A stretch of DNA of 64,000 nucleotides from Streptomyces noursei (GCF_001646665.1 NZ_LWBU01000395.1:81458-145457), one strand, 5' to 3'. Counted from the first letter of the stretch, positions 23,924-32,960 are shown. Numbers and translations: made by a program. The notes: generated from the letters alone by a model not told the origin.

Positions 23924-24793
23924 ATGCAGGGCACGGTCGACGGCTTCAGCTACGGCTTCGTCACACCCTTGGCCGCCTTCCTCATGGCGTGCCTGGGCGG
24001 TGCCCTTGGCCTGCGCTGCACCACCAGGTCGCTGCGGAAACACGGCCTTCCCCGCCTCGGCTGGCTCGCGCTCGGCGCCACCGCCATCGGCTCGGGCATC
24101 TGGACCATGCACTTCATCGCGATGCTCGGCTTCACCGTCCGGGAGACGCCCATCGGCTACGACCCGGCCATCACCTTCGCCAGCCTCGCCGTGGCGATCG
24201 TCATGGTCGGCATCGGGATCTTCATCGTCGGGTACCGGGGCGCCACCGCGATGGCACTCGTCACCGGCGGCACGATCACCGGCCTCGGCATCGCCACGAT
24301 GCACTACCTCGGCATGGCCGGAATGCGCCTGCCCGGCACGCTCCAGTACGACACGCCGACCGTCGCCCTCTCCGTCGTGATCGCGGTGGTGGCGGCGACC
24401 TCCGCCCTGTGGGCCGCCGTCTCCGTCCACGGATTCCTGCCGAGCCTCGGCGGCAGCGTCGCCATGGGCACCGCGGTCACCGGCATGCACTACACGGGCA
24501 TGGCCGCCGTCAGCGTCCACCTGCACGGCGCCGCCGCGGCGGGCACCGGCGACACGGCGAGCTCACTGCTCGTCCCGATGCTGATAGGTCCGGCGGTGTT
24601 CCTGCTGCTCGCCGGGCTGATGGTCATGCTCGACCCGCTGCTGGTCACGGGGGACGGCGACCGGCGGGGCCCCGCCCCCGCGGCGTACGGCACCGGGGCC
24701 CCCGCATCCTGGCGAGGCCGGTCCTACGACGACCCGGGCACGCGCCCGTCGGTCCGCGGGCCCCGGCGCCGCGAGCGCACCGGCGGCCGCTGA
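23924..24793 (+). CDS. MHYT-domain integral membrane protein
   Basis: 289 residues with about seven membrane helices. The three MHYT-type motifs are WTMHFIAMLG near 60, ATMHYLGMAG near 125, and TGMHYTGMAA near 188; the family is proposed to bind a metal (copper) at the outer membrane face and sense a diatomic gas. In many bacteria MHYT is fused to GGDEF/EAL; here only an Arg/Gly/Pro-rich 55-residue tail follows, so any output is through another protein. GAAGGG precedes the ATG. Confidence 0.9.
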   Translation: MQGTVDGFSYGFVTPLAAFLMACLGGALGLRCTTRSLRKHGLPRLGWLALGATAIGSGIWTMHFIAMLGFTVRETPIGYDPAITFASLAVAIVMVGIGIFIVGYRGATAMALVTGGTITGLGIATMHYLGMAGMRLPGTLQYDTPTVALSVVIAVVAATSALWAAVSVHGFLPSLGGSVAMGTAVTGMHYTGMAAVSVHLHGAAAAGTGDTASSLLVPMLIGPAVFLLLAGLMVMLDPLLVTGDGDRRGPAPAAYGTGAPASWRGRSYDDPGTRPSVRGPRRRERTGGR

Positions 24794-24896
24794 CCGCCTG
24801 CGGCACCCCCGCCGGCACCCCACCGGCGCCCCGCCACCGCTGCCCACCGTCCCGCTCGGCCTCCCGACTGTCAGTGCCGGGTCGTACGGTGGATCC

Positions 24897-27044
24897 ATGC
24901 GGCCCGTTTCCAAGATCGAACGCTCGGTGGCGCCCTTCGAGGTCGTCAGCCCCTACCAGCCCAGCGGTGACCAGCCGACGGCCATCGCCGACCTGGCCCG
25001 GCGCGTCAACGCGGGGGAGAAGGACGTCGTCCTGCTCGGCGCGACCGGCACCGGCAAGTCGGCGACGACCGCCTGGATGATCGAGCAGCTCCAGCGCCCC
25101 ACGCTCGTGATGGCGCCGAACAAGACGCTGGCCGCCCAGCTGGCCAACGAGTTCCGCGAGCTCCTGCCGAACAACGCCGTCGAGTACTTCGTCTCGTACT
25201 ACGACTACTACCAGCCCGAGGCGTACGTCCCCCAGTCGGACACCTACATCGAGAAGGACTCCTCGATCAACGAGGAGGTCGAGCGGCTCCGGCACTCCGC
25301 CACGAACTCGCTGCTGACCCGCCGCGACGTCGTCGTGGTGGCCTCCGTCTCCTGCATCTACGGCCTCGGCACGCCCCAGGAGTACGTCGACCGGATGGTC
25401 CCCCTCAAGGTCGGCGAGGAGATCGACCGGGACCAGCTCCTGCGCCGGTTCGTCGACATCCAGTACACCCGCAACGACCTGGCCTTCACCCGCGGCACCT
25501 TCCGCGTGCGCGGCGACACCATCGAGATCTTCCCGGTGTACGAGGAGCTCGCCGTCCGGATCGAGATGTTCGGCGACGAGATCGAGGCGCTGTCCACCCT
25601 CCACCCGCTCACCGGCGAGGTCATCAGCGACGACCGGGAGCTCTACGTCTTCCCGGCCAGCCACTACGTGGCGGGACCGGAGCGCATGGAGAAGGCGATC
25701 AACGGCATCGAGCGGGAGCTGGAGGAGCGCCTGGCCGAGCTGGAGAAGCAGGGCAAGCTGCTGGAGGCCCAGCGGCTGCGGATGCGCACCACGTACGACA
25801 TCGAGATGATGCGCCAGATCGGCTCCTGCTCCGGCATCGAGAACTACTCGATGCACTTCGACGACCGCGAGCCGGGCTCCCCGCCCAACACCCTCCTCGA
25901 CTACTTCCCCGAGGACTTCCTGCTCGTCATCGACGAGTCCCACGTCACCGTGCCGCAGATCGGCGCCATGTACGAGGGTGACGCCTCCCGCAAGCGCACC
26001 CTCGTCGACCACGGCTTCCGGCTGCCGTCCGCGCTGGACAACCGGCCGCTGAAGTGGGAGGAGTTCCAGGAGCGCATCGGCCAGACCGTGTACCTGTCGG
26101 CGACGCCGGGGCAGTACGAGCTGTCCCGCTCCGACGGCTTCGTCGAGCAGATCATCCGCCCCACCGGCCTCGTCGACCCCGAGGTCGTCGTCAAGCCCAC
26201 CGAGGGCCAGATCGACGACCTGGTGCACGAGATCCGGCTGCGCACCGAGCGCGACGAGCGGGTGCTCGTCACCACCCTCACCAAGAAGATGGCCGAGGAC
26301 CTCACCGACTACTTCCTGGAGCTGGGCATCCAGGTCCGCTACCTGCACAGCGACGTCGACACGCTCCGCCGGATCGAGCTGCTGCGCGAGCTGCGGGCCG
26401 GCGAGTACGACGTCCTGGTCGGCATCAACCTGCTCCGCGAGGGCCTCGACCTCCCCGAGGTCTCGCTCGTGGCCATCCTCGACGCGGACAAGCAGGGATT
26501 CCTGCGCTCCGGCACGTCGCTGATCCAGACCATCGGCCGCGCGGCGCGCAACGTCTCCGGCCAGGTCCACATGTACGCCGACACCATCACCCCGGCCATG
26601 GCGCAGGCCATCGACGAGACCAACCGCCGCCGCGAGAAGCAGGTCGCGTACAACACGGCCCACGGCATCGACCCGCAGCCGCTGCGGAAGAAGATCAACG
26701 ACATCGTCGCGACCATCGCGCGCGAGGAGGTCGACACCGAGCAGCTGCTCGGCACCGGCTACCGCCAGTCCAAGGACGGCAAGGGGGCCAAGGCGCCCGT
26801 GCCGTCGCTCGGCAAGGCGCAGGGCGGCGCCCGGGCCGGCAAGGCGGGCGGGAAGGCGGCCGGGAAGGGCGCGCTGGTCAGCGACCGCCCGGCGGCCGAA
26901 CTGGCCGGGATCATCGAGGAGATGACGGAGCGCATGCGGGCGGCCGCCGCCGAGCTGCAGTTCGAGGTGGCCGCACGGTTGCGTGACGAGGTCGGCGAGT
27001 TGAAGAAGGAACTGCGGCAGATGAAGGAGGCGGGCATCGCCTGA
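24897..27044 (+). CDS. uvrB: Excinuclease ABC subunit B
   Basis: 715 residues. P-loop GATGTGKSATTAW near 48, the beta-hairpin region YDYYQPEAYVPQSDTYIEKD near 100, DESHVTVPQIGAMYEGD near 345, LSATPGQYE, and QTIGRAARNVSGQVHMYAD all match UvrB. The C-terminal UVR domain (AELAGIIEEMTERMRAAAAELQFEVAARLRDEV, about 665-705) contacts UvrC. A Lys/Gly/Ala-rich linker precedes it. UvrB verifies damage and is loaded by UvrA (34563) before UvrC (42006) cuts. TACGGT stands 6 nt before the ATG. I found no LexA-type box nearby. Confidence 0.98.
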   Translation: MRPVSKIERSVAPFEVVSPYQPSGDQPTAIADLARRVNAGEKDVVLLGATGTGKSATTAWMIEQLQRPTLVMAPNKTLAAQLANEFRELLPNNAVEYFVSYYDYYQPEAYVPQSDTYIEKDSSINEEVERLRHSATNSLLTRRDVVVVASVSCIYGLGTPQEYVDRMVPLKVGEEIDRDQLLRRFVDIQYTRNDLAFTRGTFRVRGDTIEIFPVYEELAVRIEMFGDEIEALSTLHPLTGEVISDDRELYVFPASHYVAGPERMEKAINGIERELEERLAELEKQGKLLEAQRLRMRTTYDIEMMRQIGSCSGIENYSMHFDDREPGSPPNTLLDYFPEDFLLVIDESHVTVPQIGAMYEGDASRKRTLVDHGFRLPSALDNRPLKWEEFQERIGQTVYLSATPGQYELSRSDGFVEQIIRPTGLVDPEVVVKPTEGQIDDLVHEIRLRTERDERVLVTTLTKKMAEDLTDYFLELGIQVRYLHSDVDTLRRIELLRELRAGEYDVLVGINLLREGLDLPEVSLVAILDADKQGFLRSGTSLIQTIGRAARNVSGQVHMYADTITPAMAQAIDETNRRREKQVAYNTAHGIDPQPLRKKINDIVATIAREEVDTEQLLGTGYRQSKDGKGAKAPVPSLGKAQGGARAGKAGGKAAGKGALVSDRPAAELAGIIEEMTERMRAAAAELQFEVAARLRDEVGELKKELRQMKEAGIA

Positions 27045-27180
27045 CGCCGGGCGGCCGCTGTGTTGCAACACCGCCACAAAAGCGGACCTTGCCTGCTGCC
27101 GCCCCGCGGCCGCTGCGTAGGGTGCTGGCAACCGCACTCTTCAGATGGTCGCGGGGGTATGCAACGGAAGGGGACAGCGC

Positions 27181-27759
27181 GTGACGGTCAACATGACCAA
27201 GGGCCAGGCCATCAGCCTGCAGAAGAGCGACGGGGGGACTCTCACCGCGGTGCGGATGGGGCTCGGCTGGCAGGCGGCGCCGCGTCGCGGTCTGTTCGGC
27301 TCGCGCACCCGGGAGGTCGACCTGGACGCCTCGGCGGTGCTCTTCGCCGAGAAGCAGCCCGTCGACGTGGTGTTCTTCCGCCACCTCGTCAGCGACGACG
27401 GCTCCGTCCGTCACACCGGTGACAACCTGGTGGGCGGCGCGGGGCAGGGCGGCGACGACGAGGCGATCCTCGTCGACCTGCAGCGGGTCCCCGTCCACAT
27501 CGACCAGATCGTCTTCACGGTGAACTCCTTCACCGGGCAGACGTTCCAGGAGGTGCAGAACGCCTTCTGCCGCATCGTCGACGAGACGAACGGCCAGGAG
27601 CTCGCGCGCTACACCCTGGACGGCGGCGGCCAGTACACCGCGCAGATCATGGCCAAGGTGCACCGGGCCGGCTCCGGCTGGCAGATGACGGCTCTGGGCA
27701 ACCCGGCCAACGGCCGTACGTTCCAGGACCTCATGCCGTCGATCCTGCCGCACCTGTAG
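27181..27759 (+). CDS. TerD-family protein
   Basis: 192 residues from GTG after GGAAGGGG. TerD core: KGQAISLQKSDGGTLTAVRMGLGW, SAVLFAEKQPVDVVFFRHLVSDDGSVRHTGDNLVG, GDDEAILVDLQRVPVHIDQIVFTVNSFTG. The DDE-rich stretches match the calcium-binding loops of the family. TerD proteins are cytoplasmic and belong to the tellurite and general stress response system. It is followed by a strong hairpin and then a TerD fusion gene. The first GTG is preferred to the internal ATG four codons on because of the ribosome binding site. Confidence 0.93.
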   Translation: MTVNMTKGQAISLQKSDGGTLTAVRMGLGWQAAPRRGLFGSRTREVDLDASAVLFAEKQPVDVVFFRHLVSDDGSVRHTGDNLVGGAGQGGDDEAILVDLQRVPVHIDQIVFTVNSFTGQTFQEVQNAFCRIVDETNGQELARYTLDGGGQYTAQIMAKVHRAGSGWQMTALGNPANGRTFQDLMPSILPHL

Positions 27760-27781
27760 GCGAGGCACACCACCCGCACAC

Positions 27782-27818
27782 CCGCAGCTCCCGGAGGCAA
27801 GGCCGCCGGGAGCTGCGG
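27782..27818 (+). terminator. Terminator hairpin after terD
   Basis: A 13-bp perfect stem (27782-27794 with 27806-27818) with an 11-nt loop, 22 nt after the TerD stop. Confidence 0.75.
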
Positions 27819-27880
27819 TTCACACCGAGGCACCGGGGCACCGCGGTTCCGGGACGCCGCAGCATCGAGGGGACACAGGC

Positions 27881-29890
27881 ATGACGGCCGAGCTGGTCCG
27901 GGGGCAGAACCATCCCTTGCCCCACACCCGTCTGGAGATCCGGGTGTCGGCCGGCGCACCGGTGATCGCCGGAGCCACGCTCGCCGACGAGACCGGCAGG
28001 GTGACGGGCCCCGAGTGGGTGGCGCACCCCGGCTCGCCCGCCCTCCCCGGCCTCGAGGTCTCCCGCCAGGCCGCCGCGGACCACCGGCTCGCCGTGGACC
28101 TCGGGGCGCTGCCCGAGGCGGCGCACCGGGTGACGCTGCTCCTCGCCCTGCCCGGCACACCCGGCGGCCCCGCACGGTTCGGCGCGGTCGCCGCGCCCTT
28201 CGCCGCCGTCACCGCGCTCGACGGCACCGAGGTCGCCAGCTACACGATCACGGGACTGGACACCGAGTCGGCCGTCGTCGCCCTGGAGCTGTACCGCCGG
28301 CAGGGCGCCTGGAAGGTCCGCGCCGTCGGCCAGGGGTACGCGGGCGGGCTCGCCGCCATGCTCGCGGACCAGGGCCTCGACCGGGCCGCCGAGCTCGCGG
28401 CCGCCATCCACGAGGCCGTCGCCCACGGGATGGACCGGTCGGTCGCCGCCCCGCCGCCGCGCACCGCCGAGGGGGACCGCGCCCGGCACGGCGCCGCCCT
28501 CTCCGCGTCCGGCGTACCCGCCGACACCGCGCCCGCGGGACCGGCCGCCGGCCCTCTCACGGGCGCCGCCGCCGGCCCCGCCGGCCCCGCCGACACCACC
28601 GCCACCGGAGCGGCGGCCGCGCCCCCGCCCGGCGGGCCGGTGGCGGGCGGGCCGATCAGCTACGCCCACCCGGGCCGGGCGGCCGCCGCCCCGCCGCCCG
28701 CCGCGGCCGGCCGGCCGCAGGCGGACCCCGGCCCCCATGGTGAACCCGGCCGGCCCGCCACGCCGGTCGCCGGTGACGCCAGCGGCTGGTCCATGGACGA
28801 GCGCCTCTACAACCAGGTGTGGGGCATGTTCGAGGACCTGGCCCGCACCACCGCCGCGTACCGCAGCGCCGTCGACTTCGCCGAGTCGCGGATGGACCAG
28901 GAGCTCGACCGTGTGCTGTCCGATCCGCGCAGCCGGATCGGCTCCGCCGGGGACGCCGCCCGGGCCGAGGCCCGCGCCAAGTGCGACGATCTGACCGCCC
29001 GGGCACGGGAGGCGCTCGACCGGGACCTCGCGCAGCTCACCGCGGAGTCCGAGGTCGTCGAGCCGGCCCTCCCCGTCGCGTACGCCGGCTGGGACAACCC
29101 GGTGTGGCACGGCTACCGCGTCCCCCGCGAGGCCCCGATGGCGCTGCGGCTGGGCGACCTCCACCTGCCCGAGAGCCCCGAGCTGCGCATCCCGATGCTG
29201 ATGCGGCTCCCGCTGGAGCGCGGCCTGTGGATCGACAGCGGCCGCGCCGGCTCGGAAGCGGCCATCGTGATGGACGACGCCGAGCTGCGCCGGCTGGCCG
29301 TGGACACGGCGGTCCTGCACGCGGCACGGCTCCTCGCCGTGCACCCGGCCGGGCAGTACACCGTCCACGTCATCGACCCGGCGGGAGCGGCGGCCGCCTC
29401 CTTCGCCCCGCTGACCGCCTCCGGGGTCCTCGCGGCCCCTCCGGCGTCCGGCGCACACGGGGTGGCGTCCGTCCTGTCCCATCTCACCCAGCGCGTGGAG
29501 CTGGTGCGGATGGCCGTCGGCGGCGGCGCCACCGACGCGCTTCCGCCCGACCTGGACACCGCCGACCAGCTGCTGATCGTCAACGACTTCCCGCACGGCT
29601 TCGACGACCGGGCCGTCACCCAGTTGCGGTACCTGGCCGACGAGGGCCCGGCGGTCGGTGTGCACCTGCTGCTCGTCGCCGACCGGGAGGACGCCGCTGC
29701 GTACGGGCCGGTGCTCGACCCGCTCTGGCGGTCGCTGCTGCGCCTGACGCCCGTCCCCGACGACCACCTGGCCGACCCGTGGGTGGGCCACGCGTGGACG
29801 TACGAGCCGCCCCGGCTGCCGGCGGGCAGCGGCGTCCTGCGGCAGGTCCTCTCCCAGGTGGTCGAGGCCCGGACCAACTGGCGGCGCTGA
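27881..29890 (+). CDS. TerD-domain protein fused to an FtsK-like, P-loop-less domain
   Basis: 669 residues. Residues 1-180 are a divergent TerD domain (ending VALELYRRQGAWKVRAVGQGYAGGLAAM). Residues about 200-290 are a Pro/Ala/Gly linker. Residues about 300-395 are helical (YNQVWGMFEDLARTTAAYRSAVDFAE). Residues about 410-669 resemble a HerA/FtsK-type ATPase core: LPLERGLWIDSG, LHAARLLAVHPAGQYTVHVIDPAG, LLIVNDFPHGFDDRAVTQLRYLADEGPAVGVHLLLVAD. A Walker B-like strand is present but no GKT/GKS loop is visible, so ATP hydrolysis is doubtful. Such fusions have been noted in Ter-system surveys. GAGGGGACA precedes the ATG. Confidence 0.8.
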   Translation: MTAELVRGQNHPLPHTRLEIRVSAGAPVIAGATLADETGRVTGPEWVAHPGSPALPGLEVSRQAAADHRLAVDLGALPEAAHRVTLLLALPGTPGGPARFGAVAAPFAAVTALDGTEVASYTITGLDTESAVVALELYRRQGAWKVRAVGQGYAGGLAAMLADQGLDRAAELAAAIHEAVAHGMDRSVAAPPPRTAEGDRARHGAALSASGVPADTAPAGPAAGPLTGAAAGPAGPADTTATGAAAAPPPGGPVAGGPISYAHPGRAAAAPPPAAAGRPQADPGPHGEPGRPATPVAGDASGWSMDERLYNQVWGMFEDLARTTAAYRSAVDFAESRMDQELDRVLSDPRSRIGSAGDAARAEARAKCDDLTARAREALDRDLAQLTAESEVVEPALPVAYAGWDNPVWHGYRVPREAPMALRLGDLHLPESPELRIPMLMRLPLERGLWIDSGRAGSEAAIVMDDAELRRLAVDTAVLHAARLLAVHPAGQYTVHVIDPAGAAAASFAPLTASGVLAAPPASGAHGVASVLSHLTQRVELVRMAVGGGATDALPPDLDTADQLLIVNDFPHGFDDRAVTQLRYLADEGPAVGVHLLLVADREDAAAYGPVLDPLWRSLLRLTPVPDDHLADPWVGHAWTYEPPRLPAGSGVLRQVLSQVVEARTNWRR

Positions 29891-29960
29891 CCTGCGCACT
29901 TGGGTCGCCTTTTACTTTCCCCTTTACCTTTCTTTGGTCTTTACGGTAACGTTCTTGGTG

Positions 29961-30129
29961 CGGAGGGGAGTACTCCCGTGCGCGGCGTACCCGTCAATAC
30001 GGACGGTCGGACGTAGGACCGTCCCGGGGCGCCGGCCCGTGGTGCGACCGGCGACCGATGCCGGCCGGCCCGGGTGGAAGAGACCTCCGGCAGCGACGAC
30101 GCTGATCAGTAGCCGTACGACGCCGGAGG
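29961..30129 (+). promoter_or_regulatory. yybP-ykoY manganese riboswitch controlling terC
   Basis: The conserved L1 string GGGGAGTA is at 29965-29972, CGTCAATACGGA follows near 29992, and the 3' end AGACCTCCG is at 30081-30089. CGGAGG (29961-29966) pairs with CCTCCG (30084-30089) to close P1. The terC ribosome binding site contains the same CGGAGG (30124-30129), so it can compete for CCTCCG. Manganese binding would favour P1 and free the site. Both the class and its use upstream of terC genes are known; the competition model is inferred from this sequence. Confidence 0.82.
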
Positions 30130-30133
30130 CGCA

Positions 30134-31150
30134 ATGGACGTTTCAATGGGTCTGTGGGTGGCGACCATTCTTGGTCTCTCCGCCCTGATCGCGGTCGACT
30201 TCTTCATCGGGCGCAAGCCCCATGACGTGTCGATCAAGGAAGCCGGAATCTGGACGGTCGTCTGGATCGTCCTCGCCGCGATGTTCGGCCTCGGCCTGTT
30301 GCTCTTCGGTGAGACGCAGGCGTCCGGCGAGTTCTTCGCCGGCTTCATCACCGAGAAGTCGCTCAGTGTCGACAACCTGTTCGTCTTCGTCCTGATCATG
30401 GCGAAGTTCGCCGTGCCGAGCCACCTCCAGCAGCGCGTGCTGCTGATCGGTGTGCTGATCGCCCTCGTGCTCCGCGCGATATTCATCGCCGCCGGTGCCG
30501 CGATCATCGCCAGCTTCTCCTGGGTCTTCTACATCTTCGGCGCGTTCCTGATCTACACCGCCTGGAAGCTGATCCAGGAGGCGCGCGCGGACGAGCCGGA
30601 GGAGGAGTTCGAGGAGAACCGCCTCCTGAAGTCCATCGAGAACCGCTTCGGCGTCGCCGACAGGTACCACGGCACCAAGCTCTTCATCCGCAGCAACGGC
30701 AAGCGCATCCTGACCCCGCTGATGGTGGTCATGCTGGCCATCGGCACCACGGACGTCCTGTTCGCGCTGGACTCGATCCCCGCGATCTTCGGCCTGACGC
30801 AGGACCCGTACATCGTGTTCACCGCCAACGCCTTCGCCCTGATGGGTCTGCGACAGCTGTACTTCCTCATCGGCGGCCTGCTGAAGAAGCTGGTCCACCT
30901 GAGCTACGGCCTGTCGGTCATCCTCGGCTTCATCGGCGTCAAGCTGGTGCTGCACGCCCTGCACGAGTCCGGGGTGCACGTGCCCGAGATCTCCATCCCG
31001 GTCTCGCTCGCGGTGATCTGCGGCGTCCTGATCATCACCACGATCACCAGCCTGATCGCCTCCAAGAAGCAGGCGGAGCGCGAGGCCGCCGCGGCGGCCG
31101 AGGCGGGCGACGGGATCGAGAAGTCCCCGAAGGACAGCGTCGGGGCCTGA
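30134..31150 (+). CDS. TerC-family integral membrane protein
   Basis: 338 residues, about nine membrane helices. Signature acidic residues in membrane segments are present: ALIAVDFFIG, EKSLSVDNLFVFVLI, and GTTDVLFALDSIPAIFGLTQDPYIVFTANAFALMGLRQLYFL. TerC proteins (Alx/MeeF group) are linked to manganese export and to metalation of exported proteins, and this gene sits behind a manganese riboswitch, which supports that role. A cytoplasmic loop near 150-185 and a Lys/Ala-rich tail are hydrophilic. Two terminator hairpins follow. Confidence 0.95.
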   Translation: MDVSMGLWVATILGLSALIAVDFFIGRKPHDVSIKEAGIWTVVWIVLAAMFGLGLLLFGETQASGEFFAGFITEKSLSVDNLFVFVLIMAKFAVPSHLQQRVLLIGVLIALVLRAIFIAAGAAIIASFSWVFYIFGAFLIYTAWKLIQEARADEPEEEFEENRLLKSIENRFGVADRYHGTKLFIRSNGKRILTPLMVVMLAIGTTDVLFALDSIPAIFGLTQDPYIVFTANAFALMGLRQLYFLIGGLLKKLVHLSYGLSVILGFIGVKLVLHALHESGVHVPEISIPVSLAVICGVLIITTITSLIASKKQAEREAAAAAEAGDGIEKSPKDSVGA

Positions 31151-31174
31151 CGGCCCGACGGCCCTGCGGCCCAC

Positions 31175-31199
31175 CGCTCCGGCGTGACACGCCGGAGCG
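31175..31199 (+). terminator. terC terminator, first hairpin
   Basis: An 11-bp perfect stem with a GAC loop, 24 nt after the stop. Confidence 0.65.
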
Positions 31200-31202
31200 C
31201 GG

Positions 31203-31253
31203 CACCGGCCGGGGCGGCCCGCATTGCGGTCCGCCCCGGCCGGTGTTTGCTTT
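31203..31253 (+). terminator. terC terminator, second hairpin with T-rich tail
   Basis: A 15-bp perfect stem (31203-31217 with 31231-31245) followed by TTTGCTTT. Confidence 0.8.
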
Positions 31254-31300
31254 GACGGGAGCGCCCCGACCCCCGGGGCACGGCCCACGCGGAGAGCCGC

Positions 31301-31603
31301 ATGAAGTTCGCGCAGATCATCGACTTCGAGACGGAACGCATCGACGACATGGAAGCGCTCATGGAGGAGCGGCGGGCCGCCACGGCGGGCGGGGCCGGCG
31401 GGCCGTCCCGGCGCGTCCTCCTGCGCGACCGGGACAACTCCAACCGCTACCTCGTGATCGTCCACTTCGACTCGTACGAGGAGGCCATGCGCAACAGCGA
31501 GGACCCCGCGACCACGGAGATGGCCCGGCGGATCGCAGCCCTCTGCACCCGCCCGCCCTCCTTCACCGACTGCGACCTGATGGCCGAGGACGAGCTGCGC
31601 TGA
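31301..31603 (+). CDS. Small ABM-like (dimeric alpha/beta barrel) protein
   Basis: 100 residues. The pattern FAQIIDFETERIDDMEALMEERRA, then RVLLRDRDNSNRYLVIVHFDSYEEAMRNSEDPATTEMARRIAAL fits ferredoxin-like alpha/beta barrel proteins of the antibiotic-biosynthesis-monooxygenase type. No catalytic residues are obvious. It converges on the MHS transporter with a 10-bp gap. Function unknown. Confidence 0.72.
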   Translation: MKFAQIIDFETERIDDMEALMEERRAATAGGAGGPSRRVLLRDRDNSNRYLVIVHFDSYEEAMRNSEDPATTEMARRIAALCTRPPSFTDCDLMAEDELR

Positions 31604-31613
31604 CGCCGGCGGC

Positions 31614-32960
31614 TCACCGGGCGGCCGCCGGTTCGAGGGCGGGATCGGCCACCGGCCGGGGCAGCGTCTCCGGCAGCAGGGCGAAGCAGCCGAGGCTCAG
31701 CAGGGCGATCGCCGTCAGGTACGCGGCAACCCCCCACGGCGGCCCCGAGCCGCCCGCCGACGCCGTCGCCACCATCGGGGTCAGCGCGCCGCCCACCACC
31801 CCCGCCAGGTTGTAGCCGACGGCCGCGCCGGTGCAGCGCACCCGGGGCTCGTACAGCTCCGGCAGGTACGCGGCCACCACCGCGAACATCGTGATGAACG
31901 CCAGCAGCGCCCCCGTGAACCCCAGGAACATCAGCAGGGGCCGTCCGGTGTGCAGCAGGGCCACCATCGGGAACATCCACAGGGCGGCGGCCGCGCACCC
32001 GGCCAGGCACATCGGCCGCCGTCCGACGCGGTCGCCCAGCATCGCCGCGAACGGCGTCATCACGCCCTTGACCGCCACCGCCGCCATGATGCAGACGAGC
32101 ATCACCGTGCGGCTCACCCCGAGCCGCTCGGTGCCGTACGCGAGCGCCCAGGTGGACACCGCGTAGAAGATCGCGTACCCGACCGCCAGGGCGCCGGCGG
32201 TCAGCAGCACCAGCCGCCAGTGGCCGCGCGCCACCTCCACCAGCGGGGCGCTCGCCCGCCTGCCGCTCTCGGCCAGCTCCCGGAACTGCGGCGTCTCCGT
32301 CAGCGAGCTGCGCAGCAGCAGCCCGCCGGCCGCCAGGAGCCCCGCCCCCCAGAACGGCACGCGCCACCCCCACTCCCGGAACTGGGCGTCGCTGAGCCCC
32401 GCCGACAGCCCGAGCATCACCCCGTTCGCCAGCAGGAACCCGACCGCGGGGCCGACCTGCGGGAAGCTCGCCCACAGCGCGCGCCGCCGCACGGGCGCGT
32501 GCTCCACCGTCAGCAGCACCGCCCCGCCCCACTCGCCGCCGAGGCCGAGCCCCTGGAGGAACCGCAGGACCAGGAGCAGCACCGGAGCGGTGACGCCGAG
32601 CGTCGCGTACGACGGGACGCACCCCACGGCGACGGTCGCCGCACCGGTCAGGACCAGGGACGCGAACATGACCGGCCGCCGCCCGTACCGGTCGCCGACG
32701 TGCCCGAAGAGGACGGAACCCAGCGGGCGGGCGACGAAGCCGACCGCGAAGGTGCCGAAGGCCGCCAGGGTCCCGGCGACCGGCGAGAAGGTCGGGAAGA
32801 ACAGGGGCCCCAGGACCAGCGCGGCGGCGGTCCCGTAGACGAAGAAGTCGTAGAACTCGATGGCCGTGCCGGCGAGGGAGGCGGCGGCGAGCCGCACCAT
32901 GGACGGCGTGCGGGCAGGCGTGGGGGAGGGGGACGTACCGGGAGGACAACTCTGGTGCAT
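31614..32960 (-). CDS. MHS-family MFS transporter
   Basis: 448 residues, twelve membrane helices. Typical metabolite:proton symporter strings are SLAGTAIEFYDFFVYGTAAALVLGPLFFP, GTFAVGFVARPLGSVLFGHVGDRYGRRPVM, and RFLQGLGLGGEWGGAVLL. The family includes ProP, KgtP and ShiA; the substrate here cannot be read. It is the last gene of a likely minus-strand unit with the MBL hydrolase and the isomerase (62-bp gap). Confidence 0.92.
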   Translation of the reverse strand: MHQSCPPGTSPSPTPARTPSMVRLAAASLAGTAIEFYDFFVYGTAAALVLGPLFFPTFSPVAGTLAAFGTFAVGFVARPLGSVLFGHVGDRYGRRPVMFASLVLTGAATVAVGCVPSYATLGVTAPVLLLVLRFLQGLGLGGEWGGAVLLTVEHAPVRRRALWASFPQVGPAVGFLLANGVMLGLSAGLSDAQFREWGWRVPFWGAGLLAAGGLLLRSSLTETPQFRELAESGRRASAPLVEVARGHWRLVLLTAGALAVGYAIFYAVSTWALAYGTERLGVSRTVMLVCIMAAVAVKGVMTPFAAMLGDRVGRRPMCLAGCAAAALWMFPMVALLHTGRPLLMFLGFTGALLAFITMFAVVAAYLPELYEPRVRCTGAAVGYNLAGVVGGALTPMVATASAGGSGPPWGVAAYLTAIALLSLGCFALLPETLPRPVADPALEPAAAR

